Source of the DNA: Amycolatopsis sp. FDAARGOS 1241
GTDB lineage: Bacteria; Actinomycetota; Actinomycetes; Mycobacteriales; Pseudonocardiaceae
NCBI RefSeq assembly: GCF_016889705.1
Contig: NZ_CP069526.1
Location: 9,328,001 to 9,392,000, forward strand
Direction: 5' to 3'
DNA: 64,000 nucleotides
The notes beneath the pieces were generated by a model. It was not told where the DNA came from and did no database searches. It saw only the letters and a program-made list of their open reading frames with translations. Position 1 is the stretch's first letter. Every line of letters begins with the position of its first letter. The translations under genes and the position numbers were made by a program. Positions 33,572 through 43,860 of this stretch are shown piece after piece.

Positions 33572-35884
33572 ATGAGGGGGCACGTGCCGACCGACACGAC
33601 GTGGCCGCCGCTGGATCCGTTCGCCGGGGTGCCCGACAAGAGGTACGAAGTCAAGGCCGCGGATCTGCTCAAGCCCGGCTCGGCCGGGATCCTGCGGTGG
33701 CGCCGGCAGGCCACGAACGCGCCGATCGTGCAGGTGGAGGACGCCTACATCACCGGGACGTTCGACCTCAGGGCCGCGGACATCGGGTACCTGTTCCGGT
33801 TCGAACGCTGTCGGTTCGAGAGCCCGCCGGACGTGCGGGAGGCGAACGTCCTCGGCCTGGTCTTCCGGAAGTGCTGGCTGCCCGGGCTGAAGGCGCGCAA
33901 CCTCAGGAGCCGCAACGACGTGCGGCTGATCCGCAGCGTCGTGGAGGTCGGGCCGGAGGACAGCGAGATCCCCGAGACGACCATCATGCGCGGCGACGAC
34001 CGCGAGCGCGGCATGCCCAACGCCGCCGTCAACCTGACCGACGCCGTGGTGGAAGGGTCGGTCGTGCTGACGCGCACGACGATCAAGCACCCCCACGGCA
34101 AGGCGATCCAGGCCGACCGCCTCGTGATCACCGGCGCGCTGCTCGCGTACCGCATGGTGGCGCGCGGCGAGGTGCGCGTGCCGGGCATGCGCACGGGCGG
34201 CAACGTGAACTTCTCCGGCGCCACGTTCGACAACCCGGACGGCTTCGCGCTCAACGGCAACGGCCTCCACATCGGCGGGAGCCTGCTGTGCGAAGTGGAC
34301 AACTACGGCCCGGCCGCCGAGCGGAAGCGGTTCTCCGCCAAGGGGATCGTGTACCTGCCGAGCGCCACTGTGGACAGTGACATCGTGCTGCGCGAGGCCC
34401 ACCTGGCCGTGAACCAGAACGGTCCGGTGGCCGTGGACGCGTGGAAGTCCAACGATCCGTACCTCGACCCGCGGCCGGCGCTCGTCGCCGATCGGCTGAA
34501 GGTGGACGGCAACCTGGAGCTGTCCGACGGGCTGCGGGCGTTCGGCACGCTGCGCATGGTCAACGCTCGCATCGGCGGCTCGCTGCGCCTCGCCGGCGCG
34601 GAGATCAAGATGGTGCGCGGCCGCGCGGCGCCGTACTACGACCGCGCGCTGCACCTGGACGGGTCGACGATCGGCGGGGACGTCGAGGCCACCAGCCTGC
34701 GCGTGCCCGTGGGCCAGCTGCGCATGGCGGACGTGCAGATCGGTGGCAACTTCCTCGCGTGGAACTCGATGTTCCTGCATCCCGGCCGAGACGTCTTCTC
34801 CGCGCGGCGCGCCAAGATCGCCGGCAACTTCCAGCTCACCGACGCGACGCTGGAGGGCACGCTGCGCCTGCAGGGCGTCGAGGTGGGCGGCAGCGTGAAC
34901 CTGTTCGGCACGAAGCTGACGGAGCCGGGGCAGCGCAGCACGTCCAGCTTCTCGCTCGACGTCCGGACCGCGCGCATCGGCCGCGACCTGGTGCTGACGG
35001 AGAACAAGGACCGCGCGTTCGTCGCCGAGGGCGGCGTCAACCTGGACGGCGCGCAGATCGCGCGGCGGCTCGAGTTCGGCGGCGCCCAGCTCGGTTCGCT
35101 TCCGGCGCACGGGATCGCGCTCGACGCGAGCGACGTGACCGCCGACGAGTTCCTGCTCGGCCTGCGCACGCCGCCCGCCGGGCGCGTCGTCCTGCGCCGC
35201 GCGCACTGCGGGACGCTCGGCGACACCGAGGAGTTCTGGGCGGCGCGCGACGGCATCGAGCTCGACGACTTCCGCTACGACGCACTGAAACGCGGCATCG
35301 CCCTCGACGACGACGCCGCGCTCGACCACCGCATCGCCCTGCTGCGCAAGGCGATGCGCGGCTACCGACCCGGCCCGTACGACCAGCTCGCGGCGACACT
35401 GCGCGCGGCCGGCAACGAGGAACACGCGTCGACAGTCGGGTTGCGCAAGCAGGAGTTCCGCTACGACGCGCTGGCCAAGGGCTTCAAGATCTTCGGCCCG
35501 GGCGTGCGGTTGTGGAGCTTCCTGCAACGTTCGATGGTCGGCTACGGCTACCGCCCGGTGCGCGCGCTGGGCTGGCTGCTGACGCTGCTGGTGCTCGGCA
35601 GCCTGTGGTTCGGCCTCGGCAGCGACGACTGCGTGCAGAACCCCGGCCGCTACGCCGTCAGCGGGCCGCGCTGCCTGGTGAACCAGCAGGACACGGGCCT
35701 GCAGTGGAACCCGGTGATCTACACGGCCGACCTGCTGGTGCCGATCGTGGACTTCGGCAACAAGTCCCGCTGGTACATGCACGGCGTCGACAACTGGGTC
35801 GCCGCCGGCTTCACCGTCTCCGGCTGGATCCTCGCCACGACCGTCGCGGCGGGCTTCGGCCGCATGGTCCGCCGCGACGGTTGA
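33572..35884 (+). CDS. Large repeat-rich membrane protein ('membrane-associated oxidoreductase' type)
   Basis: The product has 770 residues. Residues about 30-600 repeat short strand motifs such as GTFDLRAADIG, GSLRLAGAEIK and GTLRLQGVEVGGSVNLFG at roughly 20-25 residue spacing, suggesting a right-handed beta-helix. Two C-terminal membrane spans follow (ALGWLLTLLVLGSLWFGLG and VAAGFTVSGWILATTVAAGFG). Homologues in Streptomyces are often named membrane-associated oxidoreductases, but I see no redox or nucleotide-binding motif. ATG at 33572 is used; GTG at 33584 directly after GAGGGGG is the alternative. The gene stands alone. A cytoplasmic or surface scaffold is as likely as an enzyme. Confidence 0.75.
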   Translation: MRGHVPTDTTWPPLDPFAGVPDKRYEVKAADLLKPGSAGILRWRRQATNAPIVQVEDAYITGTFDLRAADIGYLFRFERCRFESPPDVREANVLGLVFRKCWLPGLKARNLRSRNDVRLIRSVVEVGPEDSEIPETTIMRGDDRERGMPNAAVNLTDAVVEGSVVLTRTTIKHPHGKAIQADRLVITGALLAYRMVARGEVRVPGMRTGGNVNFSGATFDNPDGFALNGNGLHIGGSLLCEVDNYGPAAERKRFSAKGIVYLPSATVDSDIVLREAHLAVNQNGPVAVDAWKSNDPYLDPRPALVADRLKVDGNLELSDGLRAFGTLRMVNARIGGSLRLAGAEIKMVRGRAAPYYDRALHLDGSTIGGDVEATSLRVPVGQLRMADVQIGGNFLAWNSMFLHPGRDVFSARRAKIAGNFQLTDATLEGTLRLQGVEVGGSVNLFGTKLTEPGQRSTSSFSLDVRTARIGRDLVLTENKDRAFVAEGGVNLDGAQIARRLEFGGAQLGSLPAHGIALDASDVTADEFLLGLRTPPAGRVVLRRAHCGTLGDTEEFWAARDGIELDDFRYDALKRGIALDDDAALDHRIALLRKAMRGYRPGPYDQLAATLRAAGNEEHASTVGLRKQEFRYDALAKGFKIFGPGVRLWSFLQRSMVGYGYRPVRALGWLLTLLVLGSLWFGLGSDDCVQNPGRYAVSGPRCLVNQQDTGLQWNPVIYTADLLVPIVDFGNKSRWYMHGVDNWVAAGFTVSGWILATTVAAGFGRMVRRDG

Positions 35885-36646
35885 TCGCTTGGCGTCGATT
35901 TCGTGGACGCGTGGGTTGCTGCGACGGCTGACTGGGTTGGCGTCGATTTCGTGGGCACGTTCCTCGGCCGCAGCACGGGCCGGCGCGGATTCCCGTGCGT
36001 GACCGCGAGGCCTGGTTCGGCGTCGGGCTGGCAGCTGGGCGGGTTGGAGTTCGACTTTGTGCGCCTGCCGGGAAGCCCGGGTTCGGATTCATGGCCGGAA
36101 TTCGCGGCTGGCTCGCCGTTTGTGATCGGTACCAGCCCGAACACACAGCCGCTGTGGCCTGCGCTGTCGATCGAGGGCCGGTGCGCCTGTTGCCGCACCT
36201 GGACACGTCACACCCGCAACGCGCCCACAACGCTCGCCGTCCGCGGTGCCTGCCGTCCGCAACGCCAGCCGTTCACGTTCAGCCGTGCCGATGAGCGCGC
36301 TGTCCGAATGGCAGCGGCACGTGACCACCCGAAACGGCGTGTCCGCAACGCCGCCGTGCCGGGGTCCGGCAACGCTCGCAGCCCGCAACGTGAGTCGTCT
36401 TCCACTCCGCCGCGGCCGCGCAACGCCCGCCCTCCCTCAGGGGGCTCCCCCAAGATCCATTTTATCGGGGAGGGGCGACGGCAAGCAGGAAAACGGCGGG
36501 GCATGGCCGAGTTGTCCACAACTCGCGGACGGTGTGGATAACTGGTGAATCGGCGACGTCCGGACGAGGGTCTTCTGGCGCCCTGGCGTCACAGGAGGGG
36601 CGCCGACGCCACGGCGGCCGAGAACGTCGAAGGACGTGAGGTCAGC
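35885..36646. other. Gene-free stretch with direct repeats and a diverged copy of a dispersed element
   Basis: TTGGCGTCGATTTCGTGG occurs twice at 35889 and 35937 (48-base spacing). Multiple GCGTTGCGG-like words occur on the minus strand between 36200 and 36400. Around 36440-36541 lies a diverged, inverted copy of the element seen at 49671 and 50309, including GAGTTGTCCACAACTC (with TTGTCCACA, 36512-36520) and TGTGGATAA (36533-36541), both DnaA-box-like. No credible ORF is present. Confidence 0.5.
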
Positions 36647-37213
36647 TCATTCGACCAGGTCCGACCAGAACTCCACCGCGCGGGCCTCCCCCGGCTCCTC
36701 CTCCAACGGTGACGCCCCGAACTCGTGCCGCAGGTAGCCGCGCAGGTCCCACCCGCAGACCGCCACGTCGGACCGGTACACCGACAGCACCGGGTATCCC
36801 GACGTGCCCGCGATGCCCGGCAGGTAGCGATGTCCGCAGACGGGCACCAGTTGCGGTACCGAAGCCAACGCGCGGCGAGCGCACGCCAGAGCGTTGGACA
36901 GCACCCGCGGCCGGACGCCCCACGACGGGCGCCACAGGCCGTTGTGCTCGACCTCGTACAGGAGCCCGTCCACGGGCCAGTCCAGGCGCTTGCGCAGGTG
37001 GTCCGGGTTGCCGTGGAGCCAGTCGGGCCAGCGGTCGCCCACGGGGACGCCCGCGGTGAGGAACGTGCGGTGGTCGAGGGAAAACCGGAAGCCGAACTGG
37101 GCTTCGACGTCGTCGAGGTCGGTGTCGGACAAGCCGGGGCGCAGGGGCTCCCCGAGGCTTTCCTGCAGGGTGCGGGCCTCCTCCACCGTGAGGACTTGCT
37201 GGACGTGCGACAT
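36647..37213 (-). CDS. SMI1/KNR4-like family protein
   Basis: The product has 188 residues. It opens with TDTDLDDVEAQFGFRFSLDHRTFLTAG, the LxxxExxxGxxLPxDyrxFL pattern of SMI1/KNR4 proteins, and continues with GDRWPDWLHGNPDHLRKRLD and a Trp-rich core (LWRPSWGVRP). The ATG at 37213 follows in a clear coding frame; longer upstream frame is non-coding. SMI1/KNR4 proteins are often immunity proteins to contact-dependent or polymorphic toxins, but there is no toxin gene next to it. It may be an orphan immunity protein or a regulatory protein. Confidence 0.6.
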   Translation of the reverse strand: MSHVQQVLTVEEARTLQESLGEPLRPGLSDTDLDDVEAQFGFRFSLDHRTFLTAGVPVGDRWPDWLHGNPDHLRKRLDWPVDGLLYEVEHNGLWRPSWGVRPRVLSNALACARRALASVPQLVPVCGHRYLPGIAGTSGYPVLSVYRSDVAVCGWDLRGYLRHEFGASPLEEEPGEARAVEFWSDLVE

Positions 37214-37375
37214 GCGAAGGAGCGTACGTACCGCCAACCCGCCGCCGCGCGCCCTTTTCCGCCGCTTTGACGGTTGCCCGGCGCCTGACCCCTGGGCTCC
37301 CTCGCCGGGGTGAGGTTCTTCTCTCAGAGCGTGGATAACGGAACACGTCACGGCAACGTGTAGTTCACTCTTCGC

Positions 37376-39232
37376 GTGACTTCCCGACAAGCACGCCCAC
37401 AAGCACGCGTGCGCGCCCCGGAACTCAACGGCGACATCTGGCTGAACACGGGCGGCCGCCGGCTTTCGCTGGCGGAGCTGCGCGGGCGCATCGTGCTGCT
37501 CGACTTCTGGACCAGCGGCTGCGTCAACTGCCTGCACGTGCTCGACGAACTGCGCCCGCTCGAGGAGGAGTTCGGCGACGTCCTCGTGACGATCGGCGTG
37601 CACTCGCCGAAGTTCCAGCACGAGGGCACGCGCGAGTCGGTCGAGGCGGCCGTGCGGCGCTACGAGGTGCATCACCCGGTGGTCAGCGACCCGAAGATGG
37701 AGCTGTGGTCGCAGTACGCCGTGCGCGCGTGGCCGACGCTGGCGGTCGTGGACCCCGAGGGCTACGTCGTGCACGTCGCCGCGGGTGAGGGCCACCGGGA
37801 GGCGCTGCGGCGCGTCGTCGCGGACCTCGTGGAGAAGCACGCGGCCAAGGGCACGCTGCGCCGCGGCGGCAGCCCGTACGTGGCCGTCGAGGAGCAGCAG
37901 ACCGAGCTGCGCTTCCCGAGCAAGGCGGTCGCCACCGCCGAGGGCCGCATCCTGGTCGCCGACACCGGCCACCACTCCGTGGTCGAGTTCGCGTCCGACG
38001 GCGAGACCGTGATCCGCCGCTTCGGCAGCGGCGAGCGCGGCGCGCACGACGGGCCGTTCGACGTGGCGACCTTCACCGAACCGGCCGGGATCGCGCTGCT
38101 GCCCAACGCGGTCGCGCAGCGCGCCGGCTACCACGCCGTCGTCGCGGACACCTCGGGGCACCGCCTGCGCGGCCTCGACCTCAACACCGGCGAGGTCACC
38201 ACGGTCGCGGGCACGGGCAACCAGTGGCGCAACGGTAACGACACCGGCAACGCCCTGGACGTCGACCTCACGAGCCCGTGGGACGTCGCGTGGTGGGACC
38301 CGGCCGGCGGCGTCGTGGTCGCCATGGCAGGCAACCACACGCTCAGCGTCTTCGACCCCGTCTCCGGCGACATCCGCCGCTTCGCGGGCACTACCGTCGA
38401 AGGCCTGAGAGACGGCGACGTGCGCGAAGCGTTCTTCGCGCAAACCTCCGGCCTCGCCCCCGACGGCGACAAGCTGTGGCTCGCCGACGCCGAAACCTCG
38501 GCGCTGCGCTGGATCGAGCCCGACGGCGAGACGTTCGCGGTGCACACCGCCATCGGCACCGACCTGTTCTCCTTCGGGCACGCCGACGGCCCGGCCGACC
38601 AGGCGCTGCTGCAGCACCCACTGGGCGTGGCCGTGCTGCCCGGCGACCGCATCGCGATCGCCGACACCTACAACGGCGCCGTGCGCCGCTACGACCCGTT
38701 CACCCGCGAAGTCACCACGCTCGCGACCGGCCTCGCCGAGCCGCAGGGCCTGCTGCTGCACGACGGTGAGCTCTTCGTCGTCGAGTCCGCGGGCAACCGC
38801 CTCGCTCCGCTGGCCACCGAGGTCACGAACGTGGCGGGCGAGAAGAACGCCGTCCGCCGCCCGCCGACGGTGCTCGCGCCCGGCGACGTCGACTTCGCCG
38901 TGGTCTTCACGCCGCCGCCGGGGGAGAAGCTCGACGAGCGCTACGGCCCGTCCACGCGGCTGGAGATCAGCGCGTCGCCCCCGGAGCTGCTCGCGGACGG
39001 CTCGGGCGTCGGCACGGACCTGACGCGCCGGATCCGGTTCGCCGAAGGCGTCACCGAGGGCGTGCTCCTGGTCGTCGCCCAAGCGGCCAGCTGCGACGAC
39101 GGCGGCGAGCACCCCGCGTGCCGCATCACGAGGCAGGACTGGGGTGTTCCGGTGCGCTTCCAAAGCGGTGGTGAGCGGTTGCTCAACCTGGTCATGGCGG
39201 GTGAACCGAAGGCGGCGTCACCCGGTCAGTAG
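37376..39232 (+). CDS. Thioredoxin-NHL repeat protein (NHLRC2-like)
   Basis: The product has 618 residues. Residues about 25-165 form a thioredoxin/TlpA domain with the active site WTSGCVNCLH (CxxC) and a cis-Pro loop at AWPTLAVVDPEG. An NHL beta-propeller follows (ILVADTGHHSVVEF, AIADTYNGAVRRYD, LFVVESAGNRLAPL), then a C-terminal beta domain of about 100 residues. No signal peptide is visible, so it is cytosolic. GTG at 37376. It resembles vertebrate NHLRC2 and its bacterial relatives; the redox partner is unknown. The next gene, a GroES-like protein, begins 10 bases later. Confidence 0.85.
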   Translation: MTSRQARPQARVRAPELNGDIWLNTGGRRLSLAELRGRIVLLDFWTSGCVNCLHVLDELRPLEEEFGDVLVTIGVHSPKFQHEGTRESVEAAVRRYEVHHPVVSDPKMELWSQYAVRAWPTLAVVDPEGYVVHVAAGEGHREALRRVVADLVEKHAAKGTLRRGGSPYVAVEEQQTELRFPSKAVATAEGRILVADTGHHSVVEFASDGETVIRRFGSGERGAHDGPFDVATFTEPAGIALLPNAVAQRAGYHAVVADTSGHRLRGLDLNTGEVTTVAGTGNQWRNGNDTGNALDVDLTSPWDVAWWDPAGGVVVAMAGNHTLSVFDPVSGDIRRFAGTTVEGLRDGDVREAFFAQTSGLAPDGDKLWLADAETSALRWIEPDGETFAVHTAIGTDLFSFGHADGPADQALLQHPLGVAVLPGDRIAIADTYNGAVRRYDPFTREVTTLATGLAEPQGLLLHDGELFVVESAGNRLAPLATEVTNVAGEKNAVRRPPTVLAPGDVDFAVVFTPPPGEKLDERYGPSTRLEISASPPELLADGSGVGTDLTRRIRFAEGVTEGVLLVVAQAASCDDGGEHPACRITRQDWGVPVRFQSGGERLLNLVMAGEPKAASPGQ

Positions 39233-39242
39233 CATTGTGGGC

Positions 39243-39566
39243 GTGTCGCAGAAGCCCAAGCTCGAAATCCAGATGCTGCAGGACCGCGTGCTCGTGCGCC
39301 TGGCGCCCGAGGAGGGTGAGCGCCGCAGCAGCGGCGGCATCGTGATTCCGGCGACCGCGCAAGTGGCGCGCAGGCTCGCCTGGGGTGATGTACTGGGCGT
39401 CGGCAACAGTGTGCGCAACATCAAGCAGGGCGATCGCGTGCTCTTCAACCCGGAGGACCAGCTCGAGGTCGAAATCCAGGGCGAGGGGCACTTCGTGATG
39501 CGCGAGCGGGACATCCACGCCGTGGCCACCGAGCGGACCGAACACGGCACGGGGCTCTACCTGTAA
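39243..39566 (+). CDS. GroES-like co-chaperonin (Cpn10 family)
   Basis: The product has 107 residues. LEIQMLQDRVLVRLAPEEGE at the start, SSGGIVIPATAQ as the mobile-loop region, GVGNSVRNIKQGDRVLFNP and the closing HAVATERT strand fit Cpn10. The sequence differs from classical GroES (RRLAWGDVLGV for the usual GxV core), so it is probably an additional GroES-like copy, not the groES of the groESL operon; no groEL is nearby. GTG at 39243 lies 10 bases after the NHL-thioredoxin stop, suggesting co-transcription. Confidence 0.85.
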   Translation: MSQKPKLEIQMLQDRVLVRLAPEEGERRSSGGIVIPATAQVARRLAWGDVLGVGNSVRNIKQGDRVLFNPEDQLEVEIQGEGHFVMRERDIHAVATERTEHGTGLYL

Positions 39567-39588
39567 TTCCCCGGCCAGGGGAGGCAGC

Positions 39589-41420
39589 GTGCGCGAAGAG
39601 GACGACGCCTACTTCGTCGACGAGCTGCTGCCCCAACGGGCCCCGCTCCCCGAAGACGACGACCTCGCCACGGAGATCTTCTCCGTCGTCGACGGCCCGG
39701 CGCCGCGGGAACGACCGCACAAGAAGCTGCGAACGGGCGTCGCGCGCACGTTCATGATCGTCGGCTGCGCGCTCGGCCTCTTCGTGCTGCTGTACGCGAT
39801 CGACCTCGTCACCAGTGCCGGGGACGTGCCGCGCGGTGTGCTCGTGGCGGGCGTCGACGTCGGCGGCCTTTCGCACGCCGACGCCGAGGCGAAGCTGCGC
39901 ACGCAACTGCAGCCGCGGCTCACACGACCGGTTCCGGTACACGCGGGTGACGTCACGGCGTCGCTGGTGCCCGCGGAATCCGGCCTCGGCCTCGACTGGC
40001 CGGCCACGCTCGCGCAGGCCGGCCACCAGCCGCTCAGCCCCATCACCCGCATCCTGTCGTTCTTCACCACGCGCGAAGTGGGGGTGGTGAGGAAGACGGA
40101 CCACGAGCAGGTCGAGCAGGCTGTGCGCGGGCTCGCGGCCGCCAAGCTCAACCACCCGCTGGTCGAGGGCAGCATCGGCTTCCGGCCCACGGCGGCGTCA
40201 CGCCGTATGCGGTGGAACCGCGCCAAGGCCAGGAGCTCACCGACGTTCCGGGCGCTGTGCAGAACGTCGTCGACGAGTGGCTGGTCCCGAGCGGCGTCGC
40301 GCTGCGAATGGCCGTCACGCCCGCGAAGTCGACGTCGGCCGGCGTCCACGCGCTGCTGGACCGGGTCGTGACGCCCGCCGTGGCGACGCCGGTGACGTTG
40401 CACGGCCGAGGCAAAGACGTCGCGGTGAAGCCGGCCGCCCTAGCGGCCGCCTTCCAGTTTGCCCCGCGCGACGGTGGCACGCTCGAACTGCGCATCGACC
40501 AGAGCAAACTGCGGCGGGCCGTGCAGAAGGACCTGGCGACGACGGAAACCGATGGGAAGAACGCCGAAATCGTGTTCACCACGGGCGCTCCCACCGTCCA
40601 GCCGTCCGAGGACGCGCGGAAGATCAACTGGGCGAACACCTTCAAGCCGCTCACGGCCGTGCTCGCGAAGGCGGCCGGGCGCGACCTCACCGTGGCCTAC
40701 GACACCACGAAACCCAGCCTGTCCACCGATGACGCCAACGCGCTGGGCCTCCAGGAGGTCATCGGCGAGTTCACCACGAGCGGCCTCACCGGCCCGGCGG
40801 TCACGAACGTGCAGACGCTGGCGGAGCATGTGTCCGGCGCGATCGTGAAGCCCGGCGAGACGTTCAGCCTCGGCGCCCGCTCGGGCGCGCGGACCGCGGC
40901 CAACGGCTACGTCAGCGCACCCGCGGACGAGGACGGCGCGGGTCCTTCCGTGGTGGGCGGCGGGGTTTCGCAGCTCGCGTCCACTTTGTACAACGCGGCG
41001 TACCTGGCGGGCCTCGGCGACGGCGGCCACCTCGCGCACGACCACTACCTCGACCGCTACCCCGCCGGCCGCGACGCGAAGGCCGTGGACGACAGCGGAA
41101 ACCCGGTGGAGCTCAAGATCACCGACGAGGACGACACCGGTTTCGCCATCCAGGCCGGCGTCAACGGGGATTCCGTGACGGTGCGGATCTGGGGCACGAA
41201 GCACTACCGCGTCGAGAGTCGCACCGGCGGCCCGTCGGACGAAGTCGAGCCGATCATCCAATTCGGACCCGGCTCCGACGGCGAGTGCCACCCGTCGGCG
41301 GGTGCACCGGGGTTCAGCGTCTCCGACACGCGCGTGCTCTACGACTTGGCCACGGGCAACGAAGTCCGCGAGGAAACTCGCAACACCACCTACTCGCCGG
41401 AACCGATCGTCGTCTGCTGA
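39589..41420 (+). pseudogene. VanW-family membrane-anchored protein, frameshifted
   Basis: GTG at 39589 has GGGGAGG upstream. The 5' frame gives an acidic cytoplasmic N-terminus, one membrane span (TFMIVGCALGLFVLLYAIDLV, about 52-72) and a peptidoglycan-binding-like domain (GVDVGGLSHADAEAKLRTQL). After SIGFRP the frame fails. Adding one C to the C3 run at 40186-40188 yields GGVTPYAVEPRQGQELTDVP and leads into the VanW domain (KPGETFSLGARSG, GGGVSQLASTLYNAAYLAG) and a stop at 41420. The full protein would have about 610 residues and act at the cell wall. It may be intact in the strain. Confidence 0.8.
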
Positions 41421-41434
41421 CCGTCCACAAAGAA

Positions 41435-41466
41435 CGGCCCGGCCCCTCTCGCGAAGGACCGGGCCG
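41435..41466. terminator. Bidirectional hairpin terminator
   Basis: CGGCCCGG pairs with CCGGGCCG across a 16-base loop that contains CTCTCGCGA. It lies between the converging vanW-like and GlsB-like genes. Confidence 0.6.
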
Positions 41467-41480
41467 AGCCGGGAGCACAG

Positions 41481-41756
41481 CTACCTCTTGATGCTTCGCC
41501 TGCCCCACAGGTTCGCCGCGAGCGTGACCCCGAGTGCGGCGAGCACGACCTGGGTGATGATCTCGAGCCAGTCGATGCCGTTCGTGTTGGCGTACCCGAT
41601 GCCGCGCGCGATGGCGGTGCCGACGAACGCGGCGACGATGCCCACGATGATGGTGAGCCAGATCGGGATCGACTGCTTGCCGGGCGCGACCAGTCGGCCC
41701 AGCAGGCCGAGGATCAAGCCGATCACGATGGCGGAGATGATGCCGGAGACAGTCAT
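41481..41756 (-). CDS. GlsB/YeaQ/YmgE-family small membrane protein
   Basis: The product has 91 residues with three hydrophobic spans: IISAIVIGLILGLLGRLVAPG, IWLTIIVGIVAAFVGTAIARG and LEIITQVVLAALGVTLAANLW. The GRLVAPG loop is typical of the transglycosylase-associated (GlsB/YeaQ) family, often stress-induced. The ATG at 41756 has GAGGAG 6 bases upstream, which rules out the longer upstream frame. Its exact function is unknown. Confidence 0.9.
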   Translation of the reverse strand: MTVSGIISAIVIGLILGLLGRLVAPGKQSIPIWLTIIVGIVAAFVGTAIARGIGYANTNGIDWLEIITQVVLAALGVTLAANLWGRRSIKR

Positions 41757-41967
41757 CGTCACTCCTCTGCCTGATGGGATCCGCGGCCCTGCCGCGGATT
41801 CGGTCCCGGAATGCCCGCCGAACCGGCCGCCGAAACCTGCGAACACCGTGATTACACCCCTTACTCGCCCGTTCGCGGCCATTCGCAGCAGGTGAAGTCA
41901 CTCGATAGAAACGCGAACGCCCCCGGCCCGAAATCGGCCGGAGGCGTCCGCAGCGGAAGGGGGAGAC

Positions 41968-43812
41968 TCAGAAAGCCGCCTCGGCCACGTCCATCAGCGC
42001 GTTGTCGGCGTTCTCGACGATCGTGCGCCGCGAGGACAGCTCCGGCAGCACCGACTTGGCGAAGAACGACGCCACGGCCACCTTGCCCTCGTAGAACGGC
42101 ACGTCCTTGGCCGGCGCGCCGGCGTCCAGCTTCGCGGTGGCGACCTCGGCCTGCTTGAGCAGCTGCCAGCCGACCAGCAGGTCGCCCATCGACATCAGCA
42201 GCCGCACCGTGTGCTGGCCGACCTTGTTGATGTTCAGCGGGTCTTCCTGCGAAGCCGTGAGATGGCCGATCATCGCGCCGAGCATGCCCTGCGCGTCCTC
42301 GAGGGCCTGCTTGAGCAGCGCGCGCTCGTTCTTGAGCCGGCCGTTGCCCGCCTCGGACTCGATGAACTTCGTGATCTCGCCGGCGAGGTACGCGAGCGCT
42401 TGGCCCTTGTCGCGGACGATCTTGCGGAAGAAGAAGTCCAGCGACTGGATGGCCGTGGTGCCTTCGTACAGCGAGTCGATCTTCGCGTCGCGGATGTACT
42501 GCTCGAGCGGGTAGTCCTGCAGGAAGCCGGAGCCGCCGAGGGTCTGCAGCGACTGCACGAGCTGCTCGGTCGCGCGCTCGGAGCCGACGCCCTTGACGAC
42601 GGGCAGCAGCAGGTCGTTGACGCTGTGCGCCAGCTTGAGCGCGGCCTCGTCACCCTCCTTCGTCCACAGCTGGTCCTGGAACGACGCCGTGTACAGGTAC
42701 ACCGCGCGCAGGCCTTCGGCGTACGCCTTCTGCAGCATCAGCGACCGGCGCACGTCGGGGTGGTGCGTGATGGTGACGCGCGGCGCGGTCTTGTCGAGCA
42801 TGTTCGGCAGGTCGGCGCCCTGCACGCGCTCCTTGGCGTAGTCCAGGGCGTTGAGGTACCCGGTGGACAGCGTCGCAATGGCCTTGGTGCCGACCATCAT
42901 GCGGGCGTACTCGATGACCTGGAACATCTGCGCGATGCCGTCGTGCACCTCGCCGAGCAGCCAGCCCTTGGCCGGGGTGCCGTGCTGGCCGAACGTCAGC
43001 TCGCACGTGGTGGACACCTTGATGCCCATCTTGTGCTCGACGTTGGTCACGAAGGCGCCGTTGCGCTCGCCGAGCTCACCGGTCTCGGAGTCGAAGTGGT
43101 ACTTCGGCACGAGGAACAGCGACAGGCCCTTGGTGCCCGGCCTGGTCTCGATGCCGGGACCCTCGGGGCGCGCCAGCACGAGGTGCATGATGTTCTCGGC
43201 CATGTCGTGCTCGGCCGAGGTGATGAACCGCTTCACGCCGTCGAGGTGCCAGGAGCCGTCCTCCTGCAGCACGGCCTTGGTGCGGCCGGCGCCGACGTCG
43301 GAACCCGCGTCCGGCTCGGTCAGCACCATCGTGGCGCCCCACTGGCGGTCGATCATGAACTGCGCCCAGCGCTTCTGCTCTTCGGTGCCGTTGTTGTTCA
43401 CGATCATGGCGAAGTTCGGGCCGGCCATGTACATGAACAGCGGCGCGTTGGCGCCCAGGATGAGCTCCGAGGCGGCCCACTGCACCGTCGGGGGCAGGCC
43501 GAAGCCGCCGAGGTCGTTGGTGAGGCCGAGGCGCCACCATTCGCCGTCGAGGAGCTGCTTGTAGCTCTTCTTGAACGACTCGGGGATCTTCACGCTGAAG
43601 GTCTTGGGGTCGTACACCGGCGGGTTGCGGTCCGCGTCGGCGTAGGACTCGGCGAGCGGACCGGTGGCGAGCTTGTTCAGCTCCGCGAGCACGCCGCGCG
43701 CGGTTTCCTCGTCCGACTCGGCCAGCGCGCCCTTGCCAAGGCGATCCTGCACGCCGAGTACCTCGAAGAGGTTGAACTCCAGGTCTCGGACGTTGCTCTT
43801 GTAGTGGCCCAT
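41968..43812 (-). CDS. Acyl-CoA dehydrogenase (FadE5-like)
   Basis: The product has 614 residues, longer than standard acyl-CoA dehydrogenases and matching the mycobacterial FadE5 group. Visible features are [20 protein letters not shown] (FAD/substrate-binding motif), a [12 protein letters not shown] loop, [52 protein letters not shown] with the C-terminal catalytic region, and an extra ~120-residue C-terminal domain. It catalyses the first, flavin-dependent step of fatty acid beta-oxidation in the cytosol. ATG at 43812. Two matched palindromes (43861-43898) lie just upstream, pointing to repression by a lipid-responsive regulator. Confidence 0.93.
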   Translation of the reverse strand: MGHYKSNVRDLEFNLFEVLGVQDRLGKGALAESDEETARGVLAELNKLATGPLAESYADADRNPPVYDPKTFSVKIPESFKKSYKQLLDGEWWRLGLTNDLGGFGLPPTVQWAASELILGANAPLFMYMAGPNFAMIVNNNGTEEQKRWAQFMIDRQWGATMVLTEPDAGSDVGAGRTKAVLQEDGSWHLDGVKRFITSAEHDMAENIMHLVLARPEGPGIETRPGTKGLSLFLVPKYHFDSETGELGERNGAFVTNVEHKMGIKVSTTCELTFGQHGTPAKGWLLGEVHDGIAQMFQVIEYARMMVGTKAIATLSTGYLNALDYAKERVQGADLPNMLDKTAPRVTITHHPDVRRSLMLQKAYAEGLRAVYLYTASFQDQLWTKEGDEAALKLAHSVNDLLLPVVKGVGSERATEQLVQSLQTLGGSGFLQDYPLEQYIRDAKIDSLYEGTTAIQSLDFFFRKIVRDKGQALAYLAGEITKFIESEAGNGRLKNERALLKQALEDAQGMLGAMIGHLTASQEDPLNINKVGQHTVRLLMSMGDLLVGWQLLKQAEVATAKLDAGAPAKDVPFYEGKVAVASFFAKSVLPELSSRRTIVENADNALMDVAEAAF

Positions 43813-43860
43813 GTCGTCACTCCGTGTCGTCTTCGGCTTTCCGGCCGGGCACATGTTCCC

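Noticed and set aside
36501..36545. Replication origin from DnaA-box-like sites
   Set aside because: No dnaA, dnaN, parAB or AT-rich unwinding region is near; two boxes are not enough.
36647..39163. 838-residue minus-strand frame across the NHL-thioredoxin gene
   Set aside because: Only its last ~190 codons (SMI1-like) look real; the rest mirrors the NHL gene on the other strand.
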